Shown piece after piece: positions 26,020 through 37,233 of a DNA stretch of 64,000 nucleotides. The translations under genes were made by a program, and so were the position numbers. Every line of letters starts with the position of its first letter. Positions within the stretch are counted from its first letter, which is position 1. Origin of the DNA: Kitasatospora sp. NBC_00374 (GTDB lineage: Bacteria; Actinomycetota; Actinomycetes; Streptomycetales; Streptomycetaceae); the NCBI RefSeq assembly GCF_041434935.1, contig NZ_CP107964.1, forward strand, positions 186,001-250,000. Reading direction: 5' to 3'. Below the pieces are notes generated by a model. The model was not told the DNA's origin and ran no database searches. It worked only from the letters and a program-made list of their open reading frames with translations.

Positions 26020-26421
26020 CTAGGACAGGGGCGCGGTCGGCGCCTCGCGGACGCCCAGGGCGACGCAGCCGGTGTCGGTGCGGACCCGGTGCACGCTGCC
26101 GGGCTCCTCGACGATCAGGTCACCGACCCCGTACCGGTCGCCGTTGTCGTTGCACAACTCCCCCGACAGGACGAACATCAGCTCGTATCCGGTGTGCTCG
26201 TGCAGGTCGCCGTGGGCCCCGGGCGCCATCCGCACCAGGAAGGCCGACGCCGACTGCGGGGCCTCGGTGGTGTAGATCGGGCACACCTCCACCCCGGCCC
26301 GGCCGGGCTGGACCCAGCGCACCCAGTCGAGGTTCTCCAACCCCTCGGGGGACAACAGGTCCCGCAGGACCGTGACGTTCCGGCCCCGGGGGCCGTCGGA
26401 GAGCTGAGTGGGCATCGACAT
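26020..26421 (-). CDS. single-domain cupin protein
   Basis: 133 residues; the ATG at 26419-26421 follows GAGGAG. Cupin motif 1 is PGAHGDLHEHTGYELMFVLSG (His-x-His and Glu) and motif 2 is GDLIVEEPGSVHRV (His), so a metal site with three His and one Glu is present. Such small cupins act as oxygenases, isomerases or cyclases, or as sensors. It follows the large flavoprotein gene on the same strand, 103 bp apart, so they may be cotranscribed. Confidence 0.8.
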   Translation of the reverse strand: MSMPTQLSDGPRGRNVTVLRDLLSPEGLENLDWVRWVQPGRAGVEVCPIYTTEAPQSASAFLVRMAPGAHGDLHEHTGYELMFVLSGELCNDNGDRYGVGDLIVEEPGSVHRVRTDTGCVALGVREAPTAPLS

Positions 26422-26523
26422 GGCGGATTCTCCTCGGTGTTCACCTGCGAACGGGTACGTGCGAATGCGTGCGGGGCGGCGGCGGCGGCCGGGCCCGGCG
26501 GCCGGGCCGAAAGGGCCCGCCGC

Positions 26524-28506
26524 TCAGGCGTCCACCAGCCGGGGCCGCCCCACCGGGCGCAGCGCGGCGGCCAGCGCGTCGCCCGCGATCGCGTCGGCGT
26601 CGTGGACGAAGTCGGTCCAGAAACCCGGTCGGCTGCTGCCGCCCTGCATGAACCAGCGGGTGTGCTCGGTGGGGATGCCCAGGACGTACAGCCCGGGGTC
26701 CGGGCGTCCGTCGCGGCCCACCGGGTGGAACGGGGTGCCGGTCACGGCCACGCCACCGGTGTGGAACGCGTCGTCGCCGGCGCGGTTGACGTACTCGGTC
26801 CAGATGCCCCGTTCGCGAAGCCGGCGGGTGAGCGCGGCGGGGTCCCGGGTGAGGTCGGGCGAGGGGATCCGGGCGTCGATCACGGTGTCCACCGCGACCT
26901 CGGATCCGGCCACCAGGGGCGAGGAGACCAGGAAGGTGCCGGTGTCCGCGTCGGTGCCGAACCGCGCGTCGGGGCCCACGATGCGCAGCAGGCCGCAGTC
27001 GATGAGGGCCGCCGTCTGCTTCAGCCTGCCGAGCGGGGGGCCCGCGGCCAGGAACGAGCTCCTGGGCACGTACCAGCCGAGGAAGTCGGTCCGGTGCGAG
27101 GCGGGGTCCAGGCCCGAGAAGTCGACCAGTTCGCGGATGACCCCGCGGGTGTCGCGTACGACGTCCAGTGCCGCCTTGAGCGGCGAGTCGACGTTTCCCT
27201 GTTCCGCGTGGTCGAGGTCGCGGCGCAAGGCCGCGGTCAGCTCGTCCTCGAAGGACTCCCGGTCCGGGAAGGTCCGGCCGGCGAACGGGCGGGCCAGCCG
27301 GTCGAGGTCGATGGGCGGCAGGTCGCCGACGCCGTGGCGGGCGGCGATGGCGGCCACGTCGGGCACCTCGGTGCGCACGGCGTCGACCACCTGCGCGACG
27401 AAGGCGGAGCGCGCGCCGGCGCCGCGGCGCTCTTGCAGGGCGGTGGCGTAGTAGACGAGTTCGATCTCGGCCATCAGCAGCGGCATGGCGTCGGCCATGA
27501 AGTCGACGCGTTCGCCGCCGCCGCGGCGGCGGACCCGGTCGGCGGTGAAGAGCAGGGGCCGGTAGCGGTGGTCGGGGTGCTTCTGGTTGCGGCCGCGCGC
27601 CGGCAGCGGCATTCCGCTGCGGGAGCCGGCCACCATGACGGGCTCGTCTCCGCTGGGGCGGTAGAGCAGCCCGCCGTCGCCGTCGTCGTCGAACGTTCCG
27701 CCGCGTCCGAGGGTGAGTGCGGCCATGACGTCGTAGAAGGAGAGGCCGAGGCCGAGGACGCCGACCGCCGAGCCCGCCGCGATGGTGTCCAGGGGCATGT
27801 CGGCGGCGGAGTCGCCGGGGATGTAGGTGAGCCGGGGGTGGGTGTCCGCGAAGCCGGCGAGCTCCTTCTGGTGGCCCGTCAGTTCCGGCTGGGTGTGCCC
27901 GGTGACCAGGACGACCCGGTCGGCCAGCAGGTCGGGGCCCTGCGACAGCGTCAGGCGGTAGCCGCCCGGGGTGGGTTCGAGGTCCTCGACCAGGGTGTTC
28001 ATCCTGTGCAGCGAGGAGCCTGCGGGCAGCGCGGCCTCGACGGTGTCCAGCACGAACTGCATGTAGCGGCCGTGCACGGCGCGCGGCGCGTACCCGTCGG
28101 GGCCCGGGAACGCCGGGTCGGTGGTACTCCACCACTGTGCGAGGGACGGGCCGTTTCCGGGGCGGACGGGGCCGCCGTCCCACGGGCCGGAGAACGAGGA
28201 GACCTCGGCGGCCACCGTGTTCATCAGGAACCAGTCCGGCTGGTCGGTGCGCCACACCCGGCCGCTGCCGACCTGGACCGCGTCGATCAGGTAGATCTCC
28301 ACCGGCCGCGTGGGGCGGGCCTCGGCCAGGCGGGCCGCCATGCGTTCGAGCACGCTCAGGCCCCGGGGGCCGCTGCCGACCACCGCGACGCGGTGCGGGC
28401 GGCCGTGGCCGGCGTGCTCGCGCGGGGGCCGGGGGGCACCCGTCACCGGGGCGGACGTGGCACGTGCGGCCGGTTCCTCGAAGCGGGACGCGACTCGGCT
28501 CTTCAC
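26524..28506 (-). CDS. large FAD/NAD(P)-binding oxidoreductase (NAD_binding_9 type)
   Basis: 660 residues from a GTG at 28504-28506, which has AAAGGTGG upstream; the frame is open for 63 more codons but these look non-coding. The dinucleotide motif VAVVGSGPRGLSVLERM is at about residue 35, a second binding region near GVLGLGLSFYDVMAAL (residue 220), and the C-terminus ends GIPTEHTRWFMQGGSSRPG. This family includes flavoprotein N-oxygenases of the CreE type acting on aspartate, as well as uncharacterised cluster enzymes. An N-oxygenation of an amino acid is a possible role; I cannot confirm it. Confidence 0.72.
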   Translation of the reverse strand: MKSRVASRFEEPAARATSAPVTGAPRPPREHAGHGRPHRVAVVGSGPRGLSVLERMAARLAEARPTRPVEIYLIDAVQVGSGRVWRTDQPDWFLMNTVAAEVSSFSGPWDGGPVRPGNGPSLAQWWSTTDPAFPGPDGYAPRAVHGRYMQFVLDTVEAALPAGSSLHRMNTLVEDLEPTPGGYRLTLSQGPDLLADRVVLVTGHTQPELTGHQKELAGFADTHPRLTYIPGDSAADMPLDTIAAGSAVGVLGLGLSFYDVMAALTLGRGGTFDDDGDGGLLYRPSGDEPVMVAGSRSGMPLPARGRNQKHPDHRYRPLLFTADRVRRRGGGERVDFMADAMPLLMAEIELVYYATALQERRGAGARSAFVAQVVDAVRTEVPDVAAIAARHGVGDLPPIDLDRLARPFAGRTFPDRESFEDELTAALRRDLDHAEQGNVDSPLKAALDVVRDTRGVIRELVDFSGLDPASHRTDFLGWYVPRSSFLAAGPPLGRLKQTAALIDCGLLRIVGPDARFGTDADTGTFLVSSPLVAGSEVAVDTVIDARIPSPDLTRDPAALTRRLRERGIWTEYVNRAGDDAFHTGGVAVTGTPFHPVGRDGRPDPGLYVLGIPTEHTRWFMQGGSSRPGFWTDFVHDADAIAGDALAAALRPVGRPRLVDA

Positions 28507-28854
28507 CTTTCCACCTTTCTCTGAATTCTCGTGAACGCGCTCGCTCCCGACGGACCGGACGGAGATATGACCAGGCATATCCGCGCAGCCAGGATTGACG
28601 TCCGAAATGGGGGGCGAGGTGTTCTCCTCAAGCGACTCCCCGAGCGTAGACCGGACGGGGAGGCGGTTCAACGGCGCTTGGTTCATGCATGGCATGAGCG
28701 TTTCTCATGCGCGGCTTCGCCGCCGCCGAAGCGAGCCGGACCGCGCCGGCCGTGCGTGCCGCTCGTGGCCGGCGGCGGCCGCACCGGCGGCCTTGGGCCG
28801 CCTTCACCCCTTGTCGTGGCCGACAGCGGCCGAATACCTCGATCGGAGACAGGA
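28507..28854. other. divergent intergenic region with an inverted repeat
   Basis: 348 bp between the flavoprotein and isochorismatase-fold genes. GCATGAG and CTCATGC (28692-28710) form a perfect 7-bp inverted repeat with a CGTTT spacer and could be an operator for both promoters. No ARE is found here. Confidence 0.5.
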
Positions 28855-29439
28855 ATGCGACGACGACCGGCACTTCTGGTGATGGACCTGATCAACGAGA
28901 TTGTGCACCCGGACGGGAAATACGCCGCCGAGGGATATCTTGAGCAGATCACCCGGCGAGGGGTGCTCGAACGGACCGCCGTGGCGATCGGGCGTGCCCG
29001 TGCGGCGGGCATTCCCGTCATCTACGTGGTGGTCGGCTTTTCGGCGGGCTTCGCCGACTGGCCGGAAGGGTCACCGGTATTCGACTCGGCGCGTGCCGAC
29101 GAGCGCCTGGTGCTGGGCACGTGGGCGACGCGGGTGCACGAGGCGATCAGGCCCGCCGACGGCGAGGCGGTCGTGGCCAAGCGGCGGGTCAGCCCGTTCC
29201 ACGGCACGCACCTGGAGGTGCTGCTGCGCGGTCTGCGGGTCGACACCCTGCTGCTGGCCGGGGTGACCACCGACCTGGTGGTGCTGTCCGCGGCCCGGGA
29301 GGGGCACGACCGCGACTACCGCGTCGAGGTCCTCGAGGACGCCACCGCCACCTCCGACCAGGAGCTGCACGAGGCGGCGCTGAAGGTCCTGGCCCGGACC
29401 GCGACGATCACCAGCGTGGACCGGGCCCTGCCCGCCTGA
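28855..29439 (+). CDS. isochorismatase-fold protein without catalytic Cys
   Basis: 194 residues, ATG at 28855 after GGAGACAGGA. The fold is clear: ALLVMDLINEIVHPDGKYA (Asp), AVVAKRRVSPFHGTHLEVLL (Lys) and LLAGVTTDLVVLSAAREG. In cysteine hydrolases the last motif reads G-V-x-T-x-x-C-V; here Val replaces the Cys, as in isochorismatases and other family members that do not use a thiol nucleophile. It may hydrolyse an enol ether or another substrate, or be non-hydrolytic. It heads the aminotransferase unit. Confidence 0.78.
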   Translation: MRRRPALLVMDLINEIVHPDGKYAAEGYLEQITRRGVLERTAVAIGRARAAGIPVIYVVVGFSAGFADWPEGSPVFDSARADERLVLGTWATRVHEAIRPADGEAVVAKRRVSPFHGTHLEVLLRGLRVDTLLLAGVTTDLVVLSAAREGHDRDYRVEVLEDATATSDQELHEAALKVLARTATITSVDRALPA

Positions 29440-29558
29440 CGGCGAAGGCCCGTTCGGACCGCGCGGTGATCCGTGCCGACCGCGGGGGCGTCCCGGGAGA
29501 GATCCAGTGAACCGGCCGGCGGCAACCGTGCCGTCGGCCCAGCAGAAGGGTGGGAGAC

Positions 29559-30755
29559 ATGAAGAACCGCACAGCGGCCCGGTTCTCCGGCATCGAGAAG
29601 TCGGCGACCTTCGCCGTGGTGGACACGGTGCGCGCGCTGCGCGCGCAGGGGGTCCACGTCCTCGACCTCGGAAGCGGCGAACCGAGCTTCGATACCAGCG
29701 CGCACATCACCGCCGAGGCGTCGAAGGCGCTGCTCGGCGGATTCACCCACTACACGCCCAGCCGCGGCCTTCCGGAGCTGTTGGAGGCGATCGCCGGGAA
29801 GCTGGCCCGCGACAACGCGGTGGTGGTCGACCCGGCCACCGACATCATCGTGACGCCGTCGGCGAAGCACGCCCTGTACATCTCGATGATGTCCGTCCTC
29901 GATCCCGGCGACGAGGTGATCATCCCGACCCCGAGCTGGGTCAGCTACCAGTCGATGGCGCGCCTCGCGGGGGCCCGGCCGGTGGCGGCGCGGCTGAGCG
30001 CCCAGGACGGCTTCCGGCTCTCCCGCGCGCTCCTCGAGCGGTATGTGACGGAGCGGACGAAGGCGCTGCTGATCAACACGCCGAACAATCCGACCGGGCG
30101 GGCCCTCACCCGTCAGGAGGCGTTCGAGGTGGCGGAGTTCGCCGCCGAGCACGACCTGCTGGTCATCACGGACGAGATCTACGAGAAGGTGCTGTACGGC
30201 GCGGAGCATCTGAGCCTGGCGAGCCTGCCCGCAGCCGCGGGGCGCACGCTCGTCGTGAACGGGTTCTCCAAGGGCTACGCGATGACGGGGTGGCGGCTCG
30301 GGTACGTGGCCGGGCCCGGCGACGTCATCGGCGAGATGGTGAAGGTGCAGGAGCATTCGGTCGGCTGCGCGGGGTCGTTCGTGCAGCGCGGCGGCCTGGC
30401 CGCGCTCACCGGTGCGCAGGATTTCATCCGGGAGATGGTGGACGAGTACGCGGTCCGTCGGGAGGTGATCGTGGCGGGACTCAACGCCCTGCCGGGGGTC
30501 AGCTGCGAGCTTCCCGAGGGCGCCCTCTACGCGTTCCCCGACATCAGCGCGACCGGGCTGGGGACGTCCGCGCAGTTCGCCGCCTGGCTGCTGGAGGAGG
30601 CGGGCGTGGCGGTGACGCCGGGTTCGGCCTTCGGGCCCGGCGGGGAGGGCCATGTGCGGCTCTCGTTCGCGACCTCGCGGGATGTGATCGAGGCCGCGCT
30701 CGAGCGGATGGCCACCGCGCTGGCCGGTCGGCGCGGCGCGGCCGTGCGCGGCTGA
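29559..30755 (+). CDS. class I/II PLP aminotransferase
   Basis: 398 residues, ATG at 29559 after GGGAGA. Family landmarks are LDLGSGEPSFDT, the substrate/PLP segment YTPSRGLPELLEAI, NTPNNPTGRALT, the Asp in ITDEIYEKVLY and the PLP-lysine in VVNGFSKGYAMTGWRLGY. This is an aspartate-aminotransferase-type enzyme that would aminate a 2-oxoacid with glutamate or aspartate. In this cluster it probably makes or finishes the non-proteinogenic amino acid. Confidence 0.9.
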   Translation: MKNRTAARFSGIEKSATFAVVDTVRALRAQGVHVLDLGSGEPSFDTSAHITAEASKALLGGFTHYTPSRGLPELLEAIAGKLARDNAVVVDPATDIIVTPSAKHALYISMMSVLDPGDEVIIPTPSWVSYQSMARLAGARPVAARLSAQDGFRLSRALLERYVTERTKALLINTPNNPTGRALTRQEAFEVAEFAAEHDLLVITDEIYEKVLYGAEHLSLASLPAAAGRTLVVNGFSKGYAMTGWRLGYVAGPGDVIGEMVKVQEHSVGCAGSFVQRGGLAALTGAQDFIREMVDEYAVRREVIVAGLNALPGVSCELPEGALYAFPDISATGLGTSAQFAAWLLEEAGVAVTPGSAFGPGGEGHVRLSFATSRDVIEAALERMATALAGRRGAAVRG

Positions 30756-30781
30756 CGGCCCGGCAGGGGAGACGACGGTAC

Positions 30782-30816
30782 GGCGGCGGCGCCCGGCCCG
30801 ACCGGGCGCCGCCGCC
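30782..30816. terminator. bidirectional terminator
   Basis: A perfect 15-bp stem (GGCGGCGGCGCCCGG and its complement) with a CCCGA loop lies between the convergent aminotransferase and synthase genes. Confidence 0.75.
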
Positions 30817-30929
30817 GTTCTCCGCGCCGCGCCGCCCTCGTGGGCGGGCGCGGCCCGGGGACGCCGAAGCCGGCGGGCGCGGGCCGGGTGGCCCGTGCCC
30901 GCCGGCTCGCGTCGGCGGCGTCCGGTCGG

Positions 30930-32125
30930 TCAGCCGGTGGACGACACGGCGCCCGCCAGGACGGGGGTGCCGAGCTCGCGGGCCAGGCGCGCCTTGACGA
31001 CGGCGAGGTCCTCGCAGTCGGCGCCCGTGCGCTCGGCGATGTGGACCCGGTAGAGCTCGGCCAGCCGCTCGTTGTCGACCTCGACGCCGAGCTGGTCCAG
31101 CAGGTGGCGCAGCACGGCTCGGCCCGAGTGGCGGCCGATCAGGATGGACCGTTCGCGGCCGAATCGCGCCGGCTCCACGTACTCGTAGGTCGCGGGGTTG
31201 CGCAGGATGCCCTGTTGGTGGATGCCGGCGGCGGTGCCGAAGGCGTAGGTGCCGAAGATCGCCTTGTTGCGCGGCTCCTCCAGGCGGATGGTCCTGCGCA
31301 GTGCCGTGTACGCCTCGTACATGGACGCGAGGTCGATGTCGGTGTAGATGCCGAGGACGCCGCGCTTGTAGCTGAGCAGCGCGGCGACCTCCTCCAGGGG
31401 GTGTTGCCGGCGCGCTCGCCGATGCCGCCGAGGGTGGCCTGGACCTCGTCGGCGCCGGCCTGCAGGCCGGCGACCGCGTTGGCGGTCGACAGGCCGAAGT
31501 CGTCGTGGCAGTGCGTGGAGAGCCGGATGGGGGCGGGGGCCCAGCGGCGGAAGGCGGCGATGAGGTCGGCGTACTCCTCGGGGGTGGTGCAGCCGGAGGT
31601 GTCGGCGACCGCGAAGCAGGTGGCGCCGGCGTCGATGGCGCCTTCGGTGATGGCGCGCAGGAGGTCGTGCTCGCCGCGGCTGGCGTCCTCGATGCCGACG
31701 GAGACCGACTCGACGCCGAGGGAGTAGGCGTGGGCCACGGTGTCGGCGACCTCGTCGACGGCCTCGCGGCGGGTGATGCCGCGTTTGTGCTTCAGGTGCA
31801 TGTCGCTTCCGGTGGCCATCACCTGGACCTGGTGGTTGGCGGTCCCGCCGGCCTGGACGGCGCGGTCGACGTCGGCCCGTACGGCGCGGCAGAAGGTGGT
31901 GAACCGGGCGGTGGTGAGGTGCTGGGAGATGAGGCGGGTGGCTTCGAACTCGCTGGGTGAGGAGGCCGGGAAGCCGGCCTCGATGTAGTCCGCTCCGAGC
32001 GCCTCGATGCGCAGGGCGATGTCCAGTTTCTGCTGGGGGGTCATCGCGTTGGCGGGGGCCTGCTCGCCGTCGCGCAGTGTGGTGTCGAAGACGGAGATCC
32101 GTCGCGCTGCGGGTCGGTGGTCCAT
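30930..32125 (-). pseudogene. homocitrate/2-isopropylmalate synthase-like, one-base frameshift
   Basis: The ATG at 32123-32125 follows GGAGGACG. The first 240 residues are a DRE-TIM synthase: ISVFDTTLRDGEQAP (Arg-Asp), the metal site in LSTHCHDDFGLSTANAVAG and GGIGERAGNTP. The frame then breaks at a run of five G on the plus strand (31397-31401); adding one base restores ALLSYKRG and the rest through 30930, giving about 398 residues, the usual length without a leucine-feedback domain. It would condense acetyl-CoA with a 2-oxoacid. Sequencing error or true loss cannot be separated here. Confidence 0.8.
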
Positions 32126-32246
32126 TGTGCGTCCTCCATGTGTGTGCGGACGGATGGGCGGTGCGGGATGGGGGGGTTCGGGATGGGGGGTTCGGGATGG
32201 GGCCGTGCGGGGTGCGCTGGGTGCCGGGGTGCGGGTGTGGTTCCCC

Positions 32247-33713
32247 TCAGGCGGGCGGGGCGCCGCGTCGCATCGTGGCGGCCGCGAGCGCGGAGCCGGT
32301 GAGGAAGGCCGCGCCCGCGATGAGGGCCGACCGGTGCAGGCCTGACGTGAAGTGGGCCGCGGTGGCGCAGAGGGTTCCGAAGAGCGCCACGCCGACGGCG
32401 TTTCCGACCTGTCGGGAGACGTTGAAGACCGCCGAGGCGACTCCCGCTCCGCCGGCCGGCGCGGATTCCATGATCGCGGCGGTGGCGGCGACCACGGTCA
32501 TCGGTGTGGCCAGCCCGGTGGCGATCAGGGCGAACAGCAGGACGGGGTAGGCGGTGTCGTGGTCGGCGGCCAGCCAGCCCAGGAAGCCGACGGATCCCAG
32601 CAGGAGGGCGAAGCACATCGGCGGGTAGGGGCCGGTGCGGGCGGTGATCCGGCCGGAGAGCGGCGCGGCGATCAGGGACATGCAGACCGAGGGGAGCAGG
32701 GCCAGTCCGGTGCCCAGGGCGCCGTAGCCGCGTTCCTGCTGGAAGTAGAGGGTGGCCAGGAAGAGCATGCCGTAGTAGCCGAAGCTGAGCAGGAAGCCGA
32801 TCACGGCGGTGGGTGCGAAGCCCGTGCGGCTGAAGAGCGACGGCGGCATCAGCGGTGCCCGGCCGTCGGGCCGCGAGGCGAGGCCACTCTCCAGGCGGCG
32901 CTCCACCGTGACGAACACGGTGAGCGCGAGCGCGCCCGCGGCGAACGCGGCCAGGACCGGGAGTGATGTCCAGCCTGCCGTGCCGGCCTCGTTGAGTGCG
33001 CCGGCCAGTGCGATCAGGCCGACCACGCCGAGCACCTGGCCCACCGGGTCCATCCGGGTCCGGGTGGGGCGGGGCGGTGGGGAGGGGACGTGGCGCAGGG
33101 TCAGCAGGACCGCGACGAGGGCCACCGGCACGTTGAGCCAGAACACGGCGCGCCAGTCCAGTCCTGCCACCAGGAGGCCGCCCAGGACCGGGCCGGACGC
33201 GAAGGCGATCGAGGAGACGCCGGCCCAGATGCCGAAGGCGCGGGCGCGGTCGGCCTTGGTGGGGTAGGCGGTCTGCAGGAGGGCGAGCGAGGCCGGGACC
33301 AGGAAGGCGGCGCCCGCTCCCTGCAGCAGGCGGGCGACGACCAGGACGCCGGTGGTGGGCGCCAGGCCGCAGCCGACCGAGGCGGCGGTGAAGGCGGTCA
33401 GTCCGGCGACGAACATCGTGCGGTGGCCGAGGCGGTCGCCCAGTCCCCCGCCGAGCAGCAGGAGGCCGGCGAAGACGGTGCTGTAGCCGTCGACGATCCA
33501 CTGGAGGCCGGCCGGGCCGGCGTGCAGGGACCCGCGGATCGCCGGTACGGCCACGGTGACCACGGTGACGTCGAGCATCACGAGGAAGTAGCCGAGGCTC
33601 AGGGCGATCAGCGGCAGGCGGGACACGGGCGCGGCGTTCGGGGGTGCCGGATCCGGCGTGGCGTCGTCCCGGCGCGGGGGCAGGCGATGTGACGTCGTGT
33701 CAGTGGTGGGCAT
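32247..33713 (-). CDS. DHA2-type MFS exporter of the cluster
   Basis: 488 residues from the ATG at 33711-33713, which follows GAAGGGA; an upstream start would run towards the ARE. About 14 membrane helices, with LDVTVVTVAVPAI after helix 1 and GGGLGDRLGHRTMF in the 2-3 loop. It is divergent from an oxygenase gene and shares a promoter ARE with it, so it is the likely exporter or self-protection pump for the cluster product. Confidence 0.88.
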   Translation of the reverse strand: MPTTDTTSHRLPPRRDDATPDPAPPNAAPVSRLPLIALSLGYFLVMLDVTVVTVAVPAIRGSLHAGPAGLQWIVDGYSTVFAGLLLLGGGLGDRLGHRTMFVAGLTAFTAASVGCGLAPTTGVLVVARLLQGAGAAFLVPASLALLQTAYPTKADRARAFGIWAGVSSIAFASGPVLGGLLVAGLDWRAVFWLNVPVALVAVLLTLRHVPSPPPRPTRTRMDPVGQVLGVVGLIALAGALNEAGTAGWTSLPVLAAFAAGALALTVFVTVERRLESGLASRPDGRAPLMPPSLFSRTGFAPTAVIGFLLSFGYYGMLFLATLYFQQERGYGALGTGLALLPSVCMSLIAAPLSGRITARTGPYPPMCFALLLGSVGFLGWLAADHDTAYPVLLFALIATGLATPMTVVAATAAIMESAPAGGAGVASAVFNVSRQVGNAVGVALFGTLCATAAHFTSGLHRSALIAGAAFLTGSALAAATMRRGAPPA

Positions 33714-33751
33714 AGCGATCCCTTCGGGGGCGTCGGGCCATGATGACACAG

Positions 33752-33777
33752 AAAAATTCCTTCTAGAAGGTATTCTT
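33752..33777. promoter_or_regulatory. autoregulatory element 4 (exporter/oxygenase promoter)
   Basis: A perfect 12-bp core CCTTCTAGAAGG flanked by AATT and TATTCTT matches the other AREs. It lies 40 bp before the exporter start and serves the divergent oxygenase as well. Confidence 0.82.
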
Positions 33778-33963
33778 TTTGTTCATGGATGACCCCGGCG
33801 GTGACCTGCGGCGTCAGGTCCCGGCCTCCACCAAAGCGGGAGTGCGGACCCTCCTTCGGGATGACCGGCAGGCGACGGCCTCCACCACCGACCGATGACC
33901 GGGCGCCGCGCCGGACCGAGGCTTGGGGCACCAACCGGCCCACAGCCTCGGGGAGAGCGACCC

Positions 33964-34971
33964 GTGAAACCCTTCTACGCCCTGTCCGACCACGAGCGCG
34001 ACGCCCTGTACCGCGTCCTGGAGAGCGTCGGGAAGAACCCGTTCGAGGACTACCCCGCCTTCTCCCGCGCGGTGGCCGACGTGGTGGACCGCGGGGAGGT
34101 GCCGGCCTTCTTCACGCAGGTCTGCGGGCGCATCCGCGCCGAGCGCGAAGCCGGCGTCTCCGACGCCCACGTCCTGCGCAACTGCCCGATCGACGCCCAC
34201 GTCCCGGACCTCGACCCCGACGACCCGATCGCCGACAAGTACGCCAAGAAGAAGACCTTCGTCGCCGAGGCCTTCCTGGAGCTGTTCGCACAGCTGGTCG
34301 CCACTCCCCTGCTGGCGTACGCCACGCGCTTCAACGGGGACTTCTTCACCGACGTCGTCGCCATCAACCGCTACAGCGGCATGCAGACCGGCTTCAGCGA
34401 CAGCGAGCTCGTCTTCCACAACGACCGCACCGCCCACGCCGTGAGGGCGGACTTCATCTCGCTGCTCGGCATGCGCTGCTCCGACGCCGACTTCATCTAC
34501 ACGGGCTTCGTCGACGGGCGCTCCCTGCTGGCCCACCTGTCCGAGGAGCAGCAGGCGGTGCTGCGGCAGCCCTGCTTCATCACCCCGTTCGACGTGTTCT
34601 CGCGCGACAGCAACAGCCGCCAGACGGTCTCCGAGCGGCATCCGATCCTGGAGAACCACCACAGCTTCCGTTACCTCGACACCTGCACCACGGTCGCCGA
34701 GGGAAGCCCGGAAGAGGCCGTCCGGGCGCTGCTCGCGATGAAGAACGCGCTGGTCCGGGCGGACAAGGTCCGCCACCGCATCCTGACCGGCGACCTGTTC
34801 GCCCTCGCCAACCAGGACGGTCTGCACAGCCGGGAGAAGATGGAGATCAACGACCCGGCGCGGGCCCGCAGGCGCTGGCTGCTGAAGACCTACGCGTTCC
34901 GCGACCAGAGCGCCGCCGACCGGTACTCGGGCCACTGGCTCGACGGCGTCCCAGGCCGGGTGGCCGACTGA
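33964..34971 (+). CDS. clavaminate-synthase-like Fe(II)/2-oxoglutarate oxygenase A
   Basis: 335 residues from a GTG at 33964 with GGGGAGA upstream. The iron ligands are probably His and Asp in VFHNDRTAHAV (near residue 160) and His in DGLHSREKMEI (near 290), followed by the 2-oxoglutarate-binding Arg in RARRRWLLKTYAF. The gene belongs to the clavaminate synthase/asparagine hydroxylase group, which hydroxylates or cyclises free or carrier-bound amino acids. A second member lies at 38220-39251. The promoter carries an ARE. Confidence 0.83.
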   Translation: MKPFYALSDHERDALYRVLESVGKNPFEDYPAFSRAVADVVDRGEVPAFFTQVCGRIRAEREAGVSDAHVLRNCPIDAHVPDLDPDDPIADKYAKKKTFVAEAFLELFAQLVATPLLAYATRFNGDFFTDVVAINRYSGMQTGFSDSELVFHNDRTAHAVRADFISLLGMRCSDADFIYTGFVDGRSLLAHLSEEQQAVLRQPCFITPFDVFSRDSNSRQTVSERHPILENHHSFRYLDTCTTVAEGSPEEAVRALLAMKNALVRADKVRHRILTGDLFALANQDGLHSREKMEINDPARARRRWLLKTYAFRDQSAADRYSGHWLDGVPGRVAD

Positions 34972-34984
34972 CGGCCGCCCTCGG

Positions 34985-35025
34985 CGGTCCGTACGCCCGC
35001 TTCCCCCGGGCGGGCGTACGGACCG
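34985..35025 (+). terminator. terminator after oxygenase A
   Basis: A perfect 16-bp stem (CGGTCCGTACGCCCGC and its complement) with a C-rich loop begins 14 bp after the stop codon. Confidence 0.75.
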
Positions 35026-35176
35026 CGCCCGACCACCTGCCTTTTCACCTGCCCTTCCACCTGCCCGCTGCCCAGGCCCGTGCGACCCACCGGCCGGGCG
35101 TGCCGTTCCCGGCCCGGCCCCGCGTGAGATCCACGCGCGGCCGGGCCGGGTCGTGTGCGGTGACGGGCCCCGCCCC

Positions 35177-37207
<2,031 letters not shown>

Positions 37208-37233
37208 ACCAACCCATCTCACCGGGAGCCGTT

